Of a stretch of 64,000 nt of DNA, positions 1 to 8,822 are shown piece after piece. The notes under the pieces are model-generated. The model did no database searches. It was given only the letters and a program-made list of their open reading frames with translations, and was not told the origin of the DNA. The translations under genes were made by a program, and so were the position numbers. The DNA lies in contig NZ_JAWQUO010000023.1 in NCBI RefSeq assembly GCF_033446605.1, positions 1-64,000 on the forward strand, written 5' to 3'. Numbering within the stretch: position 1 is the stretch's first letter; every line of letters starts with the position of its first letter. This DNA is from Iodobacter sp025352645. GTDB taxonomy: Bacteria; Pseudomonadota; Gammaproteobacteria; Burkholderiales; Chitinibacteraceae.

Positions 1-123
1 AAGTCGGCGCTTGGTGCTTGCATGCGCAAATTGGTTCACCTGTGCTTCGGCGTCCTGAAAACACAAAAAAAATATCAAGCTGAGTATCAAAATGCTTGAC
101 CGGCAAGACGGTATCTACAAATT

Positions 124-192
124 CCAAAACCAAATCAAGCACTCAAGAAATCCATCTACACAGAGGCTATTGAGCAAGAAACATAATCAGGT
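124..192. repeat. dispersed 69-bp repeat, copy 1
   Basis: This stretch just downstream of htpG matches 23239-23307 at about 65 of 69 positions, and in inverted orientation the 47686-47751 region. It holds no gene. Bases 1-123 show nothing I can assign, although the far left could contain the end of a neighbouring leftward gene. Confidence 0.85.
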
Positions 193-198
193 AACCGT

Positions 199-2100
199 TT
201 ATGCCACGACGGACATCATTAGGCTATTCAGGCGTTTTACAAAACTAGCAGGGTCATCTAGCTGTGCGCCTTCGGCCAGCTGAGCTTGGTCAAACAATAG
301 CTCAGTCCAGTCACTAAAGCGCTCACCTTCTAACTCGGCCTTCAGTTTTTTAACCAGCATATGATCTGGGTTGATTTCCAGAATGGGCTTGCTGCCTTTT
401 ACATCTTGCCCTGCAGATTTTAATAGGCGCTCTAAGTTAGCGCTCATATCTTGGTTTTCTACCACGATGCAAGCTGGGCTGTCGGTCAGGCGATTGGTGA
501 CGCGCACGTCTTTGACTTTATCACCCAATACGGCTTTCACTTTGTCCAGCACGTCTTTTAGCTCGCTGGCGGCGGCTTCTTGCTGCTGCTTTTCTTCTTC
601 GTTTTCAAACTGAGAAAGATCTAACTCACCCTTGGTCACGGATTGCAATTTCTTGCCGTCAAATTCGGTTAGGCCAGAGATCATCCATTCGTCAACACGT
701 TCGCTCATCAGCAGCACTTCAATGCCTTTCTTACGGAAGACTTCGAGGTGCGGGCTGTTTTTAGCGGCAGCAAAGCTGTCAGCAGTAATAAAGTAGATCT
801 TGTCTTGGCCTTCTTTCATCCGCGCTACGTATTGCGCCAGGCTGACATTTTGATCTGTGCTATCGCTGTGCGATGAGGCAAAGCGCAGCAAGCCTGCCAC
901 GCGGTCTTTATTGGCGAAGTCTTCGGCAACGCCTTCTTTCATCACGCGGCCAAACTGTTCCCAGAATGTTGCGTATTTAGCTTGCTCAGCAGCATCATCA
1001 GAATTAGCCATGCCTTCTAAAAGGCCTAGCACTTTCTTCACGCAGCCTTGCTTAATCTGCTCGATATCTTTGCTGTGTTGCAGAATTTCGCGGCTTACAT
1101 TGAGCGGTAAGTTGCTGCTGTCGATCAGGCCGCGAACAAAGCGCAGGTATTGTGGCAGCAGCTTTTCTGCGTCTTCCATAATAAATACGCGGCGAACGTA
1201 AAGCTTGATACCGTGACGGCGTTCGCGGTCGTGCATATCAAACGGCGCACGTTGAGGAATATAAAGCAGCTCGGTGTATTCCTGCTTACCTTCAACGCGA
1301 GCATGGCTCCACGCTAATGGTGCTTCAAAATCGTGTGATACGTGTTTGTAGAATTCGGTGTATTGCTCGTCAGTGATGTCTGACTTAGCGCGTGCCCACA
1401 GTGCGGATGCTTGGTTGACTGCTTCAACGCCTTCCGCAGGGGTGATATTGCCCTCATCATCGTAGCCCGCTGTTTTAGGCATGAAAATAGGCAGGGTGAT
1501 GTGGTCAGAGTATTTGCGGATCACTGAGCGTAGGCTCCAGTCTGATAGATATTCGTCTTCGCCTTCTTTCATGTGCAAGACGATCTCTGTACCACGGCCT
1601 TCTTTTGCGACTTCTTCTAGCGTAAATTCGCCATCGCCTGTGGATTCCCATTGGGTAGCGGTGCTTTCACCAGCACGGCGGGAGGTGAGGGTCACTTTGT
1701 CGGCAACAATAAAAGCCGAGTAAAAGCCCACACCAAACTGGCCGATCAAGTTGGCATCTTTCTGTGCATCGCCAGAGAGCTTGCCAAAGAATTCTTTGGT
1801 GCCAGAGCGGGCAATGGTACCGATATTCTTGACGACTTCATCACGGCTCATACCAATACCGTTGTCATGCAGAGTAAGGGTACGCGCTTCTTTGTCGAAG
1901 GAAAGGCTGATCTTCAGCTCGCTATCATCCCCATACAGGCTTGCATCGTTCAGTGCTTCAAAACGTAGCTTGTCGCAAGCGTCTGATGCATTGGAGATCA
2001 GCTCACGCAGGAAAATCTCTTTGTTAGAGTAGAGAGAGTGGATCATCAGCTGTAGGAGCTGTTTAACTTCGGTTTGGAAGCCTAATGTTTCTTTTGCCAT
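199..2100 (-). CDS. htpG: molecular chaperone HtpG (bacterial Hsp90)
   Basis: ATP-dependent cytosolic Hsp90 chaperone that helps client proteins fold and recover from stress. The 633-residue length is normal for bacterial HtpG. The GHKL ATPase domain (about residues 1-225) has its motifs intact: NASDA at 37-41, DNGIGM at 79-84 and GQFGVGFYSAF at about 120-130. The middle and C-terminal dimerisation domains follow. There is no MEEVD tail, as expected for bacteria. The start at 2100 is preceded by AAGAGC. The gene stands alone and has a good sigma-32 type promoter upstream, so heat induction is likely. Identification is secure. Confidence 0.98.
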   Translation of the reverse strand: MAKETLGFQTEVKQLLQLMIHSLYSNKEIFLRELISNASDACDKLRFEALNDASLYGDDSELKISLSFDKEARTLTLHDNGIGMSRDEVVKNIGTIARSGTKEFFGKLSGDAQKDANLIGQFGVGFYSAFIVADKVTLTSRRAGESTATQWESTGDGEFTLEEVAKEGRGTEIVLHMKEGEDEYLSDWSLRSVIRKYSDHITLPIFMPKTAGYDDEGNITPAEGVEAVNQASALWARAKSDITDEQYTEFYKHVSHDFEAPLAWSHARVEGKQEYTELLYIPQRAPFDMHDRERRHGIKLYVRRVFIMEDAEKLLPQYLRFVRGLIDSSNLPLNVSREILQHSKDIEQIKQGCVKKVLGLLEGMANSDDAAEQAKYATFWEQFGRVMKEGVAEDFANKDRVAGLLRFASSHSDSTDQNVSLAQYVARMKEGQDKIYFITADSFAAAKNSPHLEVFRKKGIEVLLMSERVDEWMISGLTEFDGKKLQSVTKGELDLSQFENEEEKQQQEAAASELKDVLDKVKAVLGDKVKDVRVTNRLTDSPACIVVENQDMSANLERLLKSAGQDVKGSKPILEINPDHMLVKKLKAELEGERFSDWTELLFDQAQLAEGAQLDDPASFVKRLNSLMMSVVA

Positions 2101-2139
2101 GAAGATGCTCTTTTAATAAGTGAACGGTGATGCGGTTCT

Positions 2140-2167
2140 AAGTGGGGGCAGCTTCTGGCGCTTCAAG
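2140..2167 (-). promoter_or_regulatory. sigma-32 heat-shock promoter of htpG
   Basis: Read on the minus strand, CTTGAAG (2167-2161) is followed after 13 bases by CCCCACTT (2147-2140). This is close to the RpoH consensus CTTGAAA-N(11-16)-CCCCATNT. It lies about 40-67 bases upstream of the htpG start, a sensible distance for a heat-shock chaperone gene. The assignment is inference from motif and context. Confidence 0.75.
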
Positions 2168-2257
2168 AGCTAACTCGATTTGATTGCGTTATATCTAGCC
2201 TAGCAGCAGCCGGATCGCTTGCCAGCAAGGGTTTGTTGCATTGCGGCAAAGGCAATC

Positions 2258-2593
2258 CTATTCGCCCCAAATTAAACCATCTCTAGGTGCTAGGATGCTG
2301 CTACTCTGTGGCAAGTTTTGCCTTAGATTACGTCTAGCCAGAATCTTGGTCTGAGCTTCTGCGGGAAGATCGGTCAGCAAAAGTAAGTTTTTACGAATTA
2401 ATGCATCGATCACGTCCTCAATAACGCGAATCAAATCGCTATCAAGTGAGTGAAATAGCTCTGAATGGGCTGGCGCGCCGATAAAGCTCACTAGCTCGGG
2501 TGCATTTTGCGGGATAAATTCGCTAGCCTCAGAACTGGCGTCACGAAAAATGGCGATAATTTGGCCATTTGGGTCGCGGGAAATGTAGGGCAT
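2258..2593 (-). CDS. conserved small protein of unknown function (111 aa)
   Basis: The start MPYISRDPNGQI and the segment DSDLIRVIEDVIDALIRKNL followed by a TDLP turn resemble a short proteobacterial family. As I recall, databases often label it 'tryptophan synthase subunit beta like'. It has no PLP-binding lysine context and is far too short to be TrpB, so that label should not be read as enzyme activity. There is no signal peptide or membrane segment, so it is probably cytosolic. AAGGAT lies eight bases before the ATG. It stands alone between htpG and a rightward hydrolase gene. Confidence 0.75.
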   Translation of the reverse strand: MPYISRDPNGQIIAIFRDASSEASEFIPQNAPELVSFIGAPAHSELFHSLDSDLIRVIEDVIDALIRKNLLLLTDLPAEAQTKILARRNLRQNLPQSSSILAPRDGLIWGE

Positions 2594-2684
2594 GGTAGAT
2601 CCTTTAATGAATGTAAGTACTGCTTTAGTTTAACAGGCCATTGAAACACGGTTGTTTAGCTCATCCTCTTCATTTAAGCAGTTT

Positions 2685-2747
2685 GTAGCGCGGGTATATT
2701 ATTTTGTCTGTTTGAACGGCTAAGCCTACCGCCTTGGCCCGCGCTAC
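2685..2747. repeat. inverted repeat with 10-bp GTAGCGCGGG arms
   Basis: GTAGCGCGGG at 2685-2694 is matched by CCCGCGCTAC at 2738-2747, with a 43-base AT-rich spacer. The arm sequence resembles the other GTAGGG-type palindromes of this window. It lies between a leftward and a rightward gene and has no T-tract, so it is more likely a dispersed extragenic palindrome than a terminator. Confidence 0.6.
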
Positions 2748-2812
2748 AGATTGGTATGCTTAACTTGCAATGGTTTTTTTAATGGTCTGTTCAGCGTTAG
2801 GAAAAAAACGAC

Positions 2813-3625
2813 ATGAGCGTTTATGCACTTGAGATTTTAAAGGCTAAAGCTGTAAAAAAACGCAAGAATGTACCGCCTTTAATCATGATTCACGGCGCTT
2901 ACGCGGGATCTTGGTGTTGGGAAGTCTCTTTTCTACCGTATTTTACCGCTGCAGGCTTTGATGTGATTGCGCCTAGTTTACGTGGGCATGCCGGTAGTAT
3001 GGGTAGAGAAAAACTGGATCATTTTGGTATTGATGATTATGTGAAAGATATTTTATCTATCATTGCAGATTTGCCCGAGCCCCCTATTTTAATTGGCCAC
3101 TCCATGGGCGGCCTAGTGGCGCAAAGGGTGGCGAAAGAAACTAAGCTAGCGGGGTTGGTGTTATTGGCGAGCGTGGCACCTTACGGTGTTGCTGCCTCTT
3201 TTGCCCATTTACTGACGGCATCCCCTAGCTTGCTGTGGAATTTAAGCCAGTTTCAATGGCAGGGCGCGGCTGCTGCGGGGAATCCAAGCTTTGTACGTGA
3301 GCTACTGTTTTCGTCTAAAACAGATCGAGCCATGGTGGATCATTTTGCCGCAAGAGCGCAGCCAGAATCGATGCGTGCCCTCACCGAAATGGCGATTCCA
3401 CATCCTTTTGCTGGTTTAAACTGCCCTAAATTGCCATGTTTGGTGCTGGGGGCAGGGGACGATCAGCTGATTCCACCAAGTGATATTTATGCTTGCGCAA
3501 CGGCTTGGAATACCCAAGCGGAAATCATTGCCGATTGTGGCCATGCCATGATGGCCGATTATCAACAGAATATTGTTGCCGAGAGAATCTTGGCGTGGTT
3601 AACGCAAAATTATCCGGAGGATTAA
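2813..3625 (+). CDS. alpha/beta hydrolase
   Basis: Serine hydrolase of the alpha/beta fold, 270 aa, substrate not predictable. The oxyanion segment HGAYAGSW starts at residue 27. The nucleophile elbow GHSMGG is at 95-100 (Ser97), the acid is Asp216 or Asp217 in GAGDDQLIPP, and the histidine is His244 in DCGHAMM. There is no signal peptide, so it is cytosolic. The stop codon directly abuts the msrB start, so the two are co-transcribed and probably translationally coupled. Pairing with a repair enzyme hints at a stress role but does not prove one. Confidence 0.88.
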   Translation: MSVYALEILKAKAVKKRKNVPPLIMIHGAYAGSWCWEVSFLPYFTAAGFDVIAPSLRGHAGSMGREKLDHFGIDDYVKDILSIIADLPEPPILIGHSMGGLVAQRVAKETKLAGLVLLASVAPYGVAASFAHLLTASPSLLWNLSQFQWQGAAAAGNPSFVRELLFSSKTDRAMVDHFAARAQPESMRALTEMAIPHPFAGLNCPKLPCLVLGAGDDQLIPPSDIYACATAWNTQAEIIADCGHAMMADYQQNIVAERILAWLTQNYPED

Positions 3626-4021
3626 ATGGAAGGCAAAATTAAGAAGAGTGATGGCGAGTGGCGTGAGCAACTTTCCGCCGAGCAATATCGCGTGGCTCGG
3701 GAGGGCGGCACGGAGCGGCCTTTTTCTGGCGAGCACTATCGCCAATCCAATCGCGGCAAGTATCACTGCATTTGCTGCGGTGCTTTGTTGTTTGAATCAG
3801 AGCGCAAGTTTGATGCAGGCTGTGGTTGGCCTAGCTTTTGGGCCGAGGCCGCAGGCGCAAATATCCAGCGGATTCGGGACGGTAGCCACGGCATGATTCG
3901 GGTGGAAGTACGCTGCAGTAGTTGCGAGGCGCATCTAGGCCATGTTTTTCCTGATGGCCCACTACCAAGTGGCGAGCGCTATTGTATTAACTCGGTATCG
4001 ATTGAGTTTCGCGAAGATTAA
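3626..4021 (+). CDS. msrB: peptide-methionine (R)-S-oxide reductase MsrB
   Basis: Reduces the R-epimer of methionine sulfoxide in oxidised proteins. The 131-aa protein has the structural zinc cysteines (Cys48 and Cys51; Cys97 and Cys100), the GCGWPSFW motif around residues 65-72 and the catalytic Cys120 in RYCINS. There is no export signal, so it is the cytosolic single-domain form. GGAGG lies just upstream of the ATG, inside the end of the preceding hydrolase gene. No msrA lies nearby in this window. Confidence 0.96.
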   Translation: MEGKIKKSDGEWREQLSAEQYRVAREGGTERPFSGEHYRQSNRGKYHCICCGALLFESERKFDAGCGWPSFWAEAAGANIQRIRDGSHGMIRVEVRCSSCEAHLGHVFPDGPLPSGERYCINSVSIEFRED

Positions 4022-4118
4022 ACCACAAGCTAAAGAATAAGCTTGCGTTATAGCTGGGTTGGCTTAAATCCCACCTTTATAGGCGCTGAATTAATTCAAA
4101 GTTTTACAAATAAAATGG

Positions 4119-4272
4119 TGTAGGGCGGGTGAAACCCGCCAAATTTAAAGTGTAAAAGCAAAAAACGGCTGGTTGCACCCGCTCTACGATATAGTCATAT
4201 TTTTGAGAAACAGCATTTTTCTACGACCAATACCTAGCTTGATGCATGTAGGGCAGGCTTAAAGCCTGCTGA
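4119..4272. repeat. GTAGGGCGGGTGAAACCCGCC-type palindromes (two hairpins)
   Basis: The 333-base gap 4022-4354 contains no gene. TAGGGCGGGTG at 4121-4131 pairs with CACCCGCTCTA at 4176-4186, and an inner hairpin GGCGGGT-gaa-ACCCGCC spans 4124-4140. A second short hairpin, GCAGGCTT/AAGCCTGC, spans 4253-4269. Related sequences occur at 23184-23232 and 47759-47817. Confidence 0.75.
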
Positions 4273-4354
4273 AGGCGGATAAGGTGTGATTTTTACAGCC
4301 AAGGCGCACGAGCAAACAGCAGTAGAATCCAGCTCCTTATCTAAAGGGTGATGT

Positions 4355-5416
4355 ATGCATACTCAGCTGGTTCAGATGCTGGCAATCAAAAAACCACCGC
4401 AAGGCACTCCTTGGCGGCGGATGTTGCGTGTGATGATTGCGGTTGGCTTGCCCTTGGCAATTGCCTTATTCCGAGGCGAGTTTTTGCCTGCGGTGTATGG
4501 TGCGGTAGCCGGTTTTTATACCATGTTTGTGGATAATGGCGGCAATACATCGGAGCGGATCACCGTGATGATGTATATGACCGTAGGCATGCTGCTGGCA
4601 GGAATTGCTGGGGTGGCGGGGCATTATGTGCAAGGCGCGCCATTAGCGTTTTTATTGGCATTTGCCATTTTTACCGGTTGGTTGCAAGGTGCGGGCAATT
4701 CAGTTGAAATGATGAGCAAATATTGGCTGATTGCTTTTTTATTTGGCGATAGTGCGCCGCATTTATCACCGCTAGCGGGTACGTATTTATTAATTGGTGG
4801 CATGTCGGGTATTTTTGCCGTGTTATTAGACCGTTGCTTGTTTCGAGCGCCTGAGCAAAAAAATGGCCCAATGTTATATGAGGCCATGAGCCGCATTTTA
4901 CGTCGCCCACATAATAATTCTATTTTTGCCTTTTATTTTGCCGCCAAAGTATTGCTTGCTTATTTAATTGGTTATGGCTTGGGTTTAGAGCGCGCTTATT
5001 GGGTGCCTTTAACCGTGGTGCTGGTCACAGTTTATGATAATAAACTTACTATTGATCGAATGGTACAGCGCTTATTTGGTTCAGTGATTGGTGCTTTATT
5101 AGGCTGGGCTATGCTGTATTTTTTTAAAGCAGAATGGCAATTGGCCGCAATGGTGGTGTTGTTGGCGGCAATTACACCCGTGTTTTTAGAGCGTAATTAT
5201 TGGTTGGCGGTGATTCCAATTACGGCACTGGTGATGGTATTGCTTGATTTTGGTGGTGAACATCATTCTTTGGTACGGGCACGGGTAGAAAACACTATTA
5301 TTGCCTGCGTATTGTCTGGAATGGGTACTTTGTTATTTATTCGTTTACAGCCCCATTATTTTGATCCTCGTCCTAAAAAAAAATTAAAACGTATTCAGAG
5401 TGATGAGCCTTTGTGA
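4355..5416 (+). CDS. FUSC-family inner-membrane protein
   Basis: A 353-aa integral membrane protein with about ten hydrophobic segments arranged as two similar halves. Each half ends in a conserved motif resembling fusaric-acid-resistance (FUSC/YccS) proteins: YGAVAGFYTMFVDNGGNTSER near residues 49-69, and LTVVLVTVYDNKLTIDR near 219-235. Members are proposed to export aromatic or other toxic acids. This copy lacks the long cytoplasmic domain and the usual membrane-fusion partner, so transport is not established. The start at 4355 has AAGGGTGATG before it. It stands alone. Confidence 0.75.
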   Translation: MHTQLVQMLAIKKPPQGTPWRRMLRVMIAVGLPLAIALFRGEFLPAVYGAVAGFYTMFVDNGGNTSERITVMMYMTVGMLLAGIAGVAGHYVQGAPLAFLLAFAIFTGWLQGAGNSVEMMSKYWLIAFLFGDSAPHLSPLAGTYLLIGGMSGIFAVLLDRCLFRAPEQKNGPMLYEAMSRILRRPHNNSIFAFYFAAKVLLAYLIGYGLGLERAYWVPLTVVLVTVYDNKLTIDRMVQRLFGSVIGALLGWAMLYFFKAEWQLAAMVVLLAAITPVFLERNYWLAVIPITALVMVLLDFGGEHHSLVRARVENTIIACVLSGMGTLLFIRLQPHYFDPRPKKKLKRIQSDEPL

Positions 5417-5917
5417 GCCTTATTTTCTGATTTATATCTAGTGCATACAAATGCCTGATTATGTCTCTTTCCTGTTTTTTGCCGTTTGTTTGATATTATC
5501 CTCGTAGGGGCGCTGCTTGTTGCGCTCCTACGGTATAGGCTAGCTCGCTTCTAATATGCCTAGCAATACATGGCGTTGTTTTATTTATTGCGAATCTACT
5601 TGTTAGATTAATATTTAGTGTGAATTATTCAGTACAGCACACTTTAAATATATTGGTTTTTTTATTGATCTTGCTGATTAATCCATATGGCTTGCTATGC
5701 GGCATCAGTCATTACTGACTATTTCTAATAAAGTCTACTTTGTGCCAAACCTGCCTGTATTGAACGTATTTTAATAAATAGCCAGTAATTATTTCTAGTG
5801 TGCTTAGCTCTACTCTGCTCGTGTGTCGTTGATATTTACAGGTAAGGTTTGAACTTGTTTTGTTTCTCATCCATGCTAAGTAATTAGGAATTCTAGATTC
5901 AGCGATGGAGGGGTGTC
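5417..5917. repeat. gene-free gap with repeat fragment and inverted repeat
   Basis: The sequence CCTGATTATGTCTCTT around 5454-5469 matches the start of the longer repeat seen at 47686 and the 9957 region. CGTAGGGGCGC at 5503-5513 pairs with GCGCTCCTACG at 5522-5532 (one mismatch). The rest is AT-rich and probably holds the promoter of the H-NOX operon. I see no gene or RNA here. Confidence 0.6.
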
Positions 5918-6463
5918 ATGAAAGGTATTGTGTTCAATGAGTTTATGGATTTTGTTGAATCTGTGCAGGGGATTGTGGCTGTCGATGAAATGATTTCGGT
6001 GGCTAAGCCGCCTTCTGGTGGCGCTTATACGGCGGCTGGGTATTATGATTTTCATGAAATGTTTGCCTTGGTGCAGGCATTATCAGCGCGTTGTGGTGTA
6101 GCTGTTCCTGATTTAGTACGGGCATTTGGCCAGCATTTATTTGGCCGGCTGATTGCGCAGCGCTCAGAATTACTCCGTTCAATGCCCGATGTGTACACCT
6201 TTTTGGAGAGTATCGAAGGGCAGATTCATGTGGAGGTGCGCAGAATATACCCCGATGCAGATTTACCCATGCTAGAAACCGAGAGAAGCAGTGATGGCTC
6301 TTTGCTATTGCGCTATCGTTCTCGTCGCCATTTAGCCGATCTAGCACTGGGCATGATTGAAGGCTGTATTGCGCACTACGGTGGTAAAGCCACGGTGACA
6401 CGCCGTGATTTGGCGGATGAGGGCGAGCTGCAGGTGACGGAGTTTAAAGTGTGCGCACTTTAA
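5918..6463 (+). CDS. H-NOX heme nitric-oxide sensor
   Basis: A 181-aa stand-alone HNOB domain that binds ferrous heme and senses NO (or O2 in some lineages) in the cytoplasm. The N-terminus MKGIVFNEF is typical. By alignment to guanylate cyclase beta1 the proximal histidine is His104 in IHVEVRRIYP. The heme-propionate motif Y-x-S-x-R is present as Tyr133, Ser135 and Arg137. The start has AGGGGTGTC before it. The next gene begins 11 bases downstream, so the sensor and the cyclic-di-GMP enzyme form one operon and the enzyme is the likely partner. Confidence 0.93.
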   Translation: MKGIVFNEFMDFVESVQGIVAVDEMISVAKPPSGGAYTAAGYYDFHEMFALVQALSARCGVAVPDLVRAFGQHLFGRLIAQRSELLRSMPDVYTFLESIEGQIHVEVRRIYPDADLPMLETERSSDGSLLLRYRSRRHLADLALGMIEGCIAHYGGKATVTRRDLADEGELQVTEFKVCAL

Positions 6464-6473
6464 GGCTTAAATC

Positions 6474-8633
6474 ATGAGCGATGAGATTGAAGCGGTGCTG
6501 CGCCGTGCAATCGAGCGTGAAAAAAAAGCACGTCAGTATGCCGAAGGGTTGGTTGAAGAGCGCACTGAGTCGCTGCGCTTAGCTTATGAAAAGCTGCGCA
6601 ATGCAGAAGAGCAGGAATTTTTTGATGTCTTATCTAAAATGCCTTGCGCGGTACTGCTGGCACAAGTGAGTGGTGAAATTTCACTGGCTAATCCTGCTGC
6701 GGTAGAAATCTTAGGTTTTGCCCAAGAAGCGGATTTAATTGGCCTAAATTGGCTGCGCATGGTGGTGGATGATGAGATTGATCCACTCAGTGAAGGGGTG
6801 CAAGAAGACGCCGCTATCTTGTTGCGCAAGGGTGATGGTAGCTTTTCGGCGGTGCATATTATTATCGGTAGCAGTGCATTTTTGGGCCGACCGGTACGTA
6901 TTATTATTTTGCACGATGTGTCGGAGCAGCGCCGCCTACATCATCAACTACGTTATCAAGCGACCCACGATGGGCTTACTGGCCTACCTAATCGCACCCG
7001 TTTACTAGAGCGGTTAAGCCAGCATATTGCCTCTGCACGACTGCATGGCATGGGCTTAAGTGTATTTTTTATTGATCTAGATAAATTTAAATTTATTAAC
7101 GATAGCCAAGGCCATGCTGCAGGCGATTTAGTGCTGTGTGAAATTGCCAAGCGCCTACTTACTTTACCCTTAGCAGGAGGAACGGCGGCAAGGTTAGGTG
7201 GGGATGAGTTTGTGGTTGCGGTGCCTACTCACTGTGCCATGGACCGGTTACAGATGGCCGAGGCTATTTTAGCCGCTATTTTGCAGCCGATTCAGCTGGA
7301 TCGAATCGATCAAATCATGGGGGGCAGTATTGGTGCTGCACAATACCCAGAACATGGCTCAGATGCGGAAATCCTGCTAAAACGCGCAGATATTGCCATG
7401 TATCACGCTAAAGAAGGCGGCGGTAGCACGGTGTGCTATTTCTCTGAGCATATGCAGCAGGAGTTAGATTCGCGGCGCTTACTTGAAAGCCGCTTGCGTT
7501 ATGCCATTAGCCATAATGAATTGGTTTTGCACTATCAACCTCAAGTCGATTTAAGTACCGGTATGTTAGTCAGCGTTGAGGCACTAGTACGCTGGCAATC
7601 ACCAGATTATGGTTTGCTCTATCCTGGGGCTTTTATCTCGATGGCAGAAGAGGTCGGCTTGATTTGTGAGATAGGCCAGTGGGTGATGTTGGCGGCTTGC
7701 CAGCAAATATTGTGCTGGCAGCAAGCGGGCATGGGCTGGGTGAGGGTGGCGGTTAATGTATCGCCATTAGAGCTGGGAGGTGATGCAATTGTGTATCGAG
7801 TGGCCAATGCGCTGGCCTGCCATGGTATTCCGCCTGAATGTTTAGAGTTAGAAATTACCGAAAGTTTATCCATTAGCGATCCAGAAATGGCTTTAGATAT
7901 CATTGCCCAGATTAAGGCTTTGGGTGTGGCGCTGGCGATTGATGATTTTGGCGTGGGCTATTCAAACTTAGGTTATTTAAAGCGCTTTCCTGCCGAGCGG
8001 CTCAAAATTGATCAATCTTTTGTGCGTGGCCTCAGCCATAGTGCCCATGATAAAGCCATTGTGGCGACCATTATTCAGCTGGCGCGTAGCTTATCCATGC
8101 AGGCTTTGGCAGAAGGGGTGGAGACGGAGCAAGAAGCGAAAATTTTACTGGAGCTAGGCGCGCATTTGATTCAAGGCTATTGGATTTCACGCCCTGTTTC
8201 TAGTGCAGATTTAGAGGTCATGTTAAGGCAGGCCTGTGTGCTAGACCCAAAGCAATTACAGGGGGCCGCAAACTCACCTTGTGTGCTGGTGATTGATGAT
8301 CAGCCGGTGATGCTGGAGGTGATTCAGCATATTTTATCCAGCCTTTCACTTAAGCTTTATCTGGCAGACAGCGCCGAATCTGCCTTGCCGTTGTTAGATT
8401 GCCATCAGTTTGCGGCGATTGTGTGCGATTACCAATTGCCTGGCGAGGATGGGATTGCGTTTTTGGCCAAGGCCAAGTGGATTCAGCCTAAGGCATTACG
8501 TATCTTAATTACCGCGAGCACGGATTTAGCGGTATTACGCCAAGCTATTAATATTGCCCGTGTGGAGCATTTCTTGCAAAAGCCGGTTGATCCTATTCAA
8601 TTGCTTAGTTTGATGTCTACTTTATCCGCGTAA
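6474..8633 (+). CDS. PAS-GGDEF-EAL-REC cyclic-di-GMP enzyme
   Basis: A 719-aa cytosolic signalling protein. Order: coiled coil (about 1-50), PAS (50-150), GGDEF (160-320), EAL (335-590) and a C-terminal receiver (598-719). The cyclase motif is intact (RLGGDEF, 240-246). The EAL site also looks complete: E369-A-L, an EITES segment, DDFG, AEGVETE and QGYW. No RxxD inhibitory site precedes GGDEF. The receiver has acidic Asp608/609, phospho-acceptor Asp652, Thr680 and Lys703. Both making and breaking c-di-GMP are possible. Being 11 bases behind the H-NOX gene, it is the probable output of NO sensing; Asp652 implies a second, kinase input. Confidence 0.92.
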   Translation: MSDEIEAVLRRAIEREKKARQYAEGLVEERTESLRLAYEKLRNAEEQEFFDVLSKMPCAVLLAQVSGEISLANPAAVEILGFAQEADLIGLNWLRMVVDDEIDPLSEGVQEDAAILLRKGDGSFSAVHIIIGSSAFLGRPVRIIILHDVSEQRRLHHQLRYQATHDGLTGLPNRTRLLERLSQHIASARLHGMGLSVFFIDLDKFKFINDSQGHAAGDLVLCEIAKRLLTLPLAGGTAARLGGDEFVVAVPTHCAMDRLQMAEAILAAILQPIQLDRIDQIMGGSIGAAQYPEHGSDAEILLKRADIAMYHAKEGGGSTVCYFSEHMQQELDSRRLLESRLRYAISHNELVLHYQPQVDLSTGMLVSVEALVRWQSPDYGLLYPGAFISMAEEVGLICEIGQWVMLAACQQILCWQQAGMGWVRVAVNVSPLELGGDAIVYRVANALACHGIPPECLELEITESLSISDPEMALDIIAQIKALGVALAIDDFGVGYSNLGYLKRFPAERLKIDQSFVRGLSHSAHDKAIVATIIQLARSLSMQALAEGVETEQEAKILLELGAHLIQGYWISRPVSSADLEVMLRQACVLDPKQLQGAANSPCVLVIDDQPVMLEVIQHILSSLSLKLYLADSAESALPLLDCHQFAAIVCDYQLPGEDGIAFLAKAKWIQPKALRILITASTDLAVLRQAINIARVEHFLQKPVDPIQLLSLMSTLSA

Positions 8634-8822
8634 CACGCCTTTGCCTCAAGCATCCAATGATGCCGAAATGATTCATGCATCAAAATCCTTTTAAGAATAA
8701 ATACCAGATAGCGTTTTAAGCCCTTGAAAAAGACCGAGAGCTGATGCACCTAAGGTCAATGGCGGGGTGTGTACTTACGCTTGTTGCTTGTAAACGCTGC
8801 GATTGAATCAATTGGGAAAATA

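Noticed and set aside
1..123. Start of a further leftward gene at the left edge
   Set aside because: Possible GTG/ATG starts exist near 20-40 on the minus strand, but too little sequence remains to support a call.
371..2032. Several plus-strand frames opposite htpG
   Set aside because: They are antisense shadows of a fully conserved htpG, rich in Ser and Arg, and without ribosome sites.
4119..4272. Terminator of msrB
   Set aside because: The hairpins have no T-tract and match dispersed repeats elsewhere in the window.
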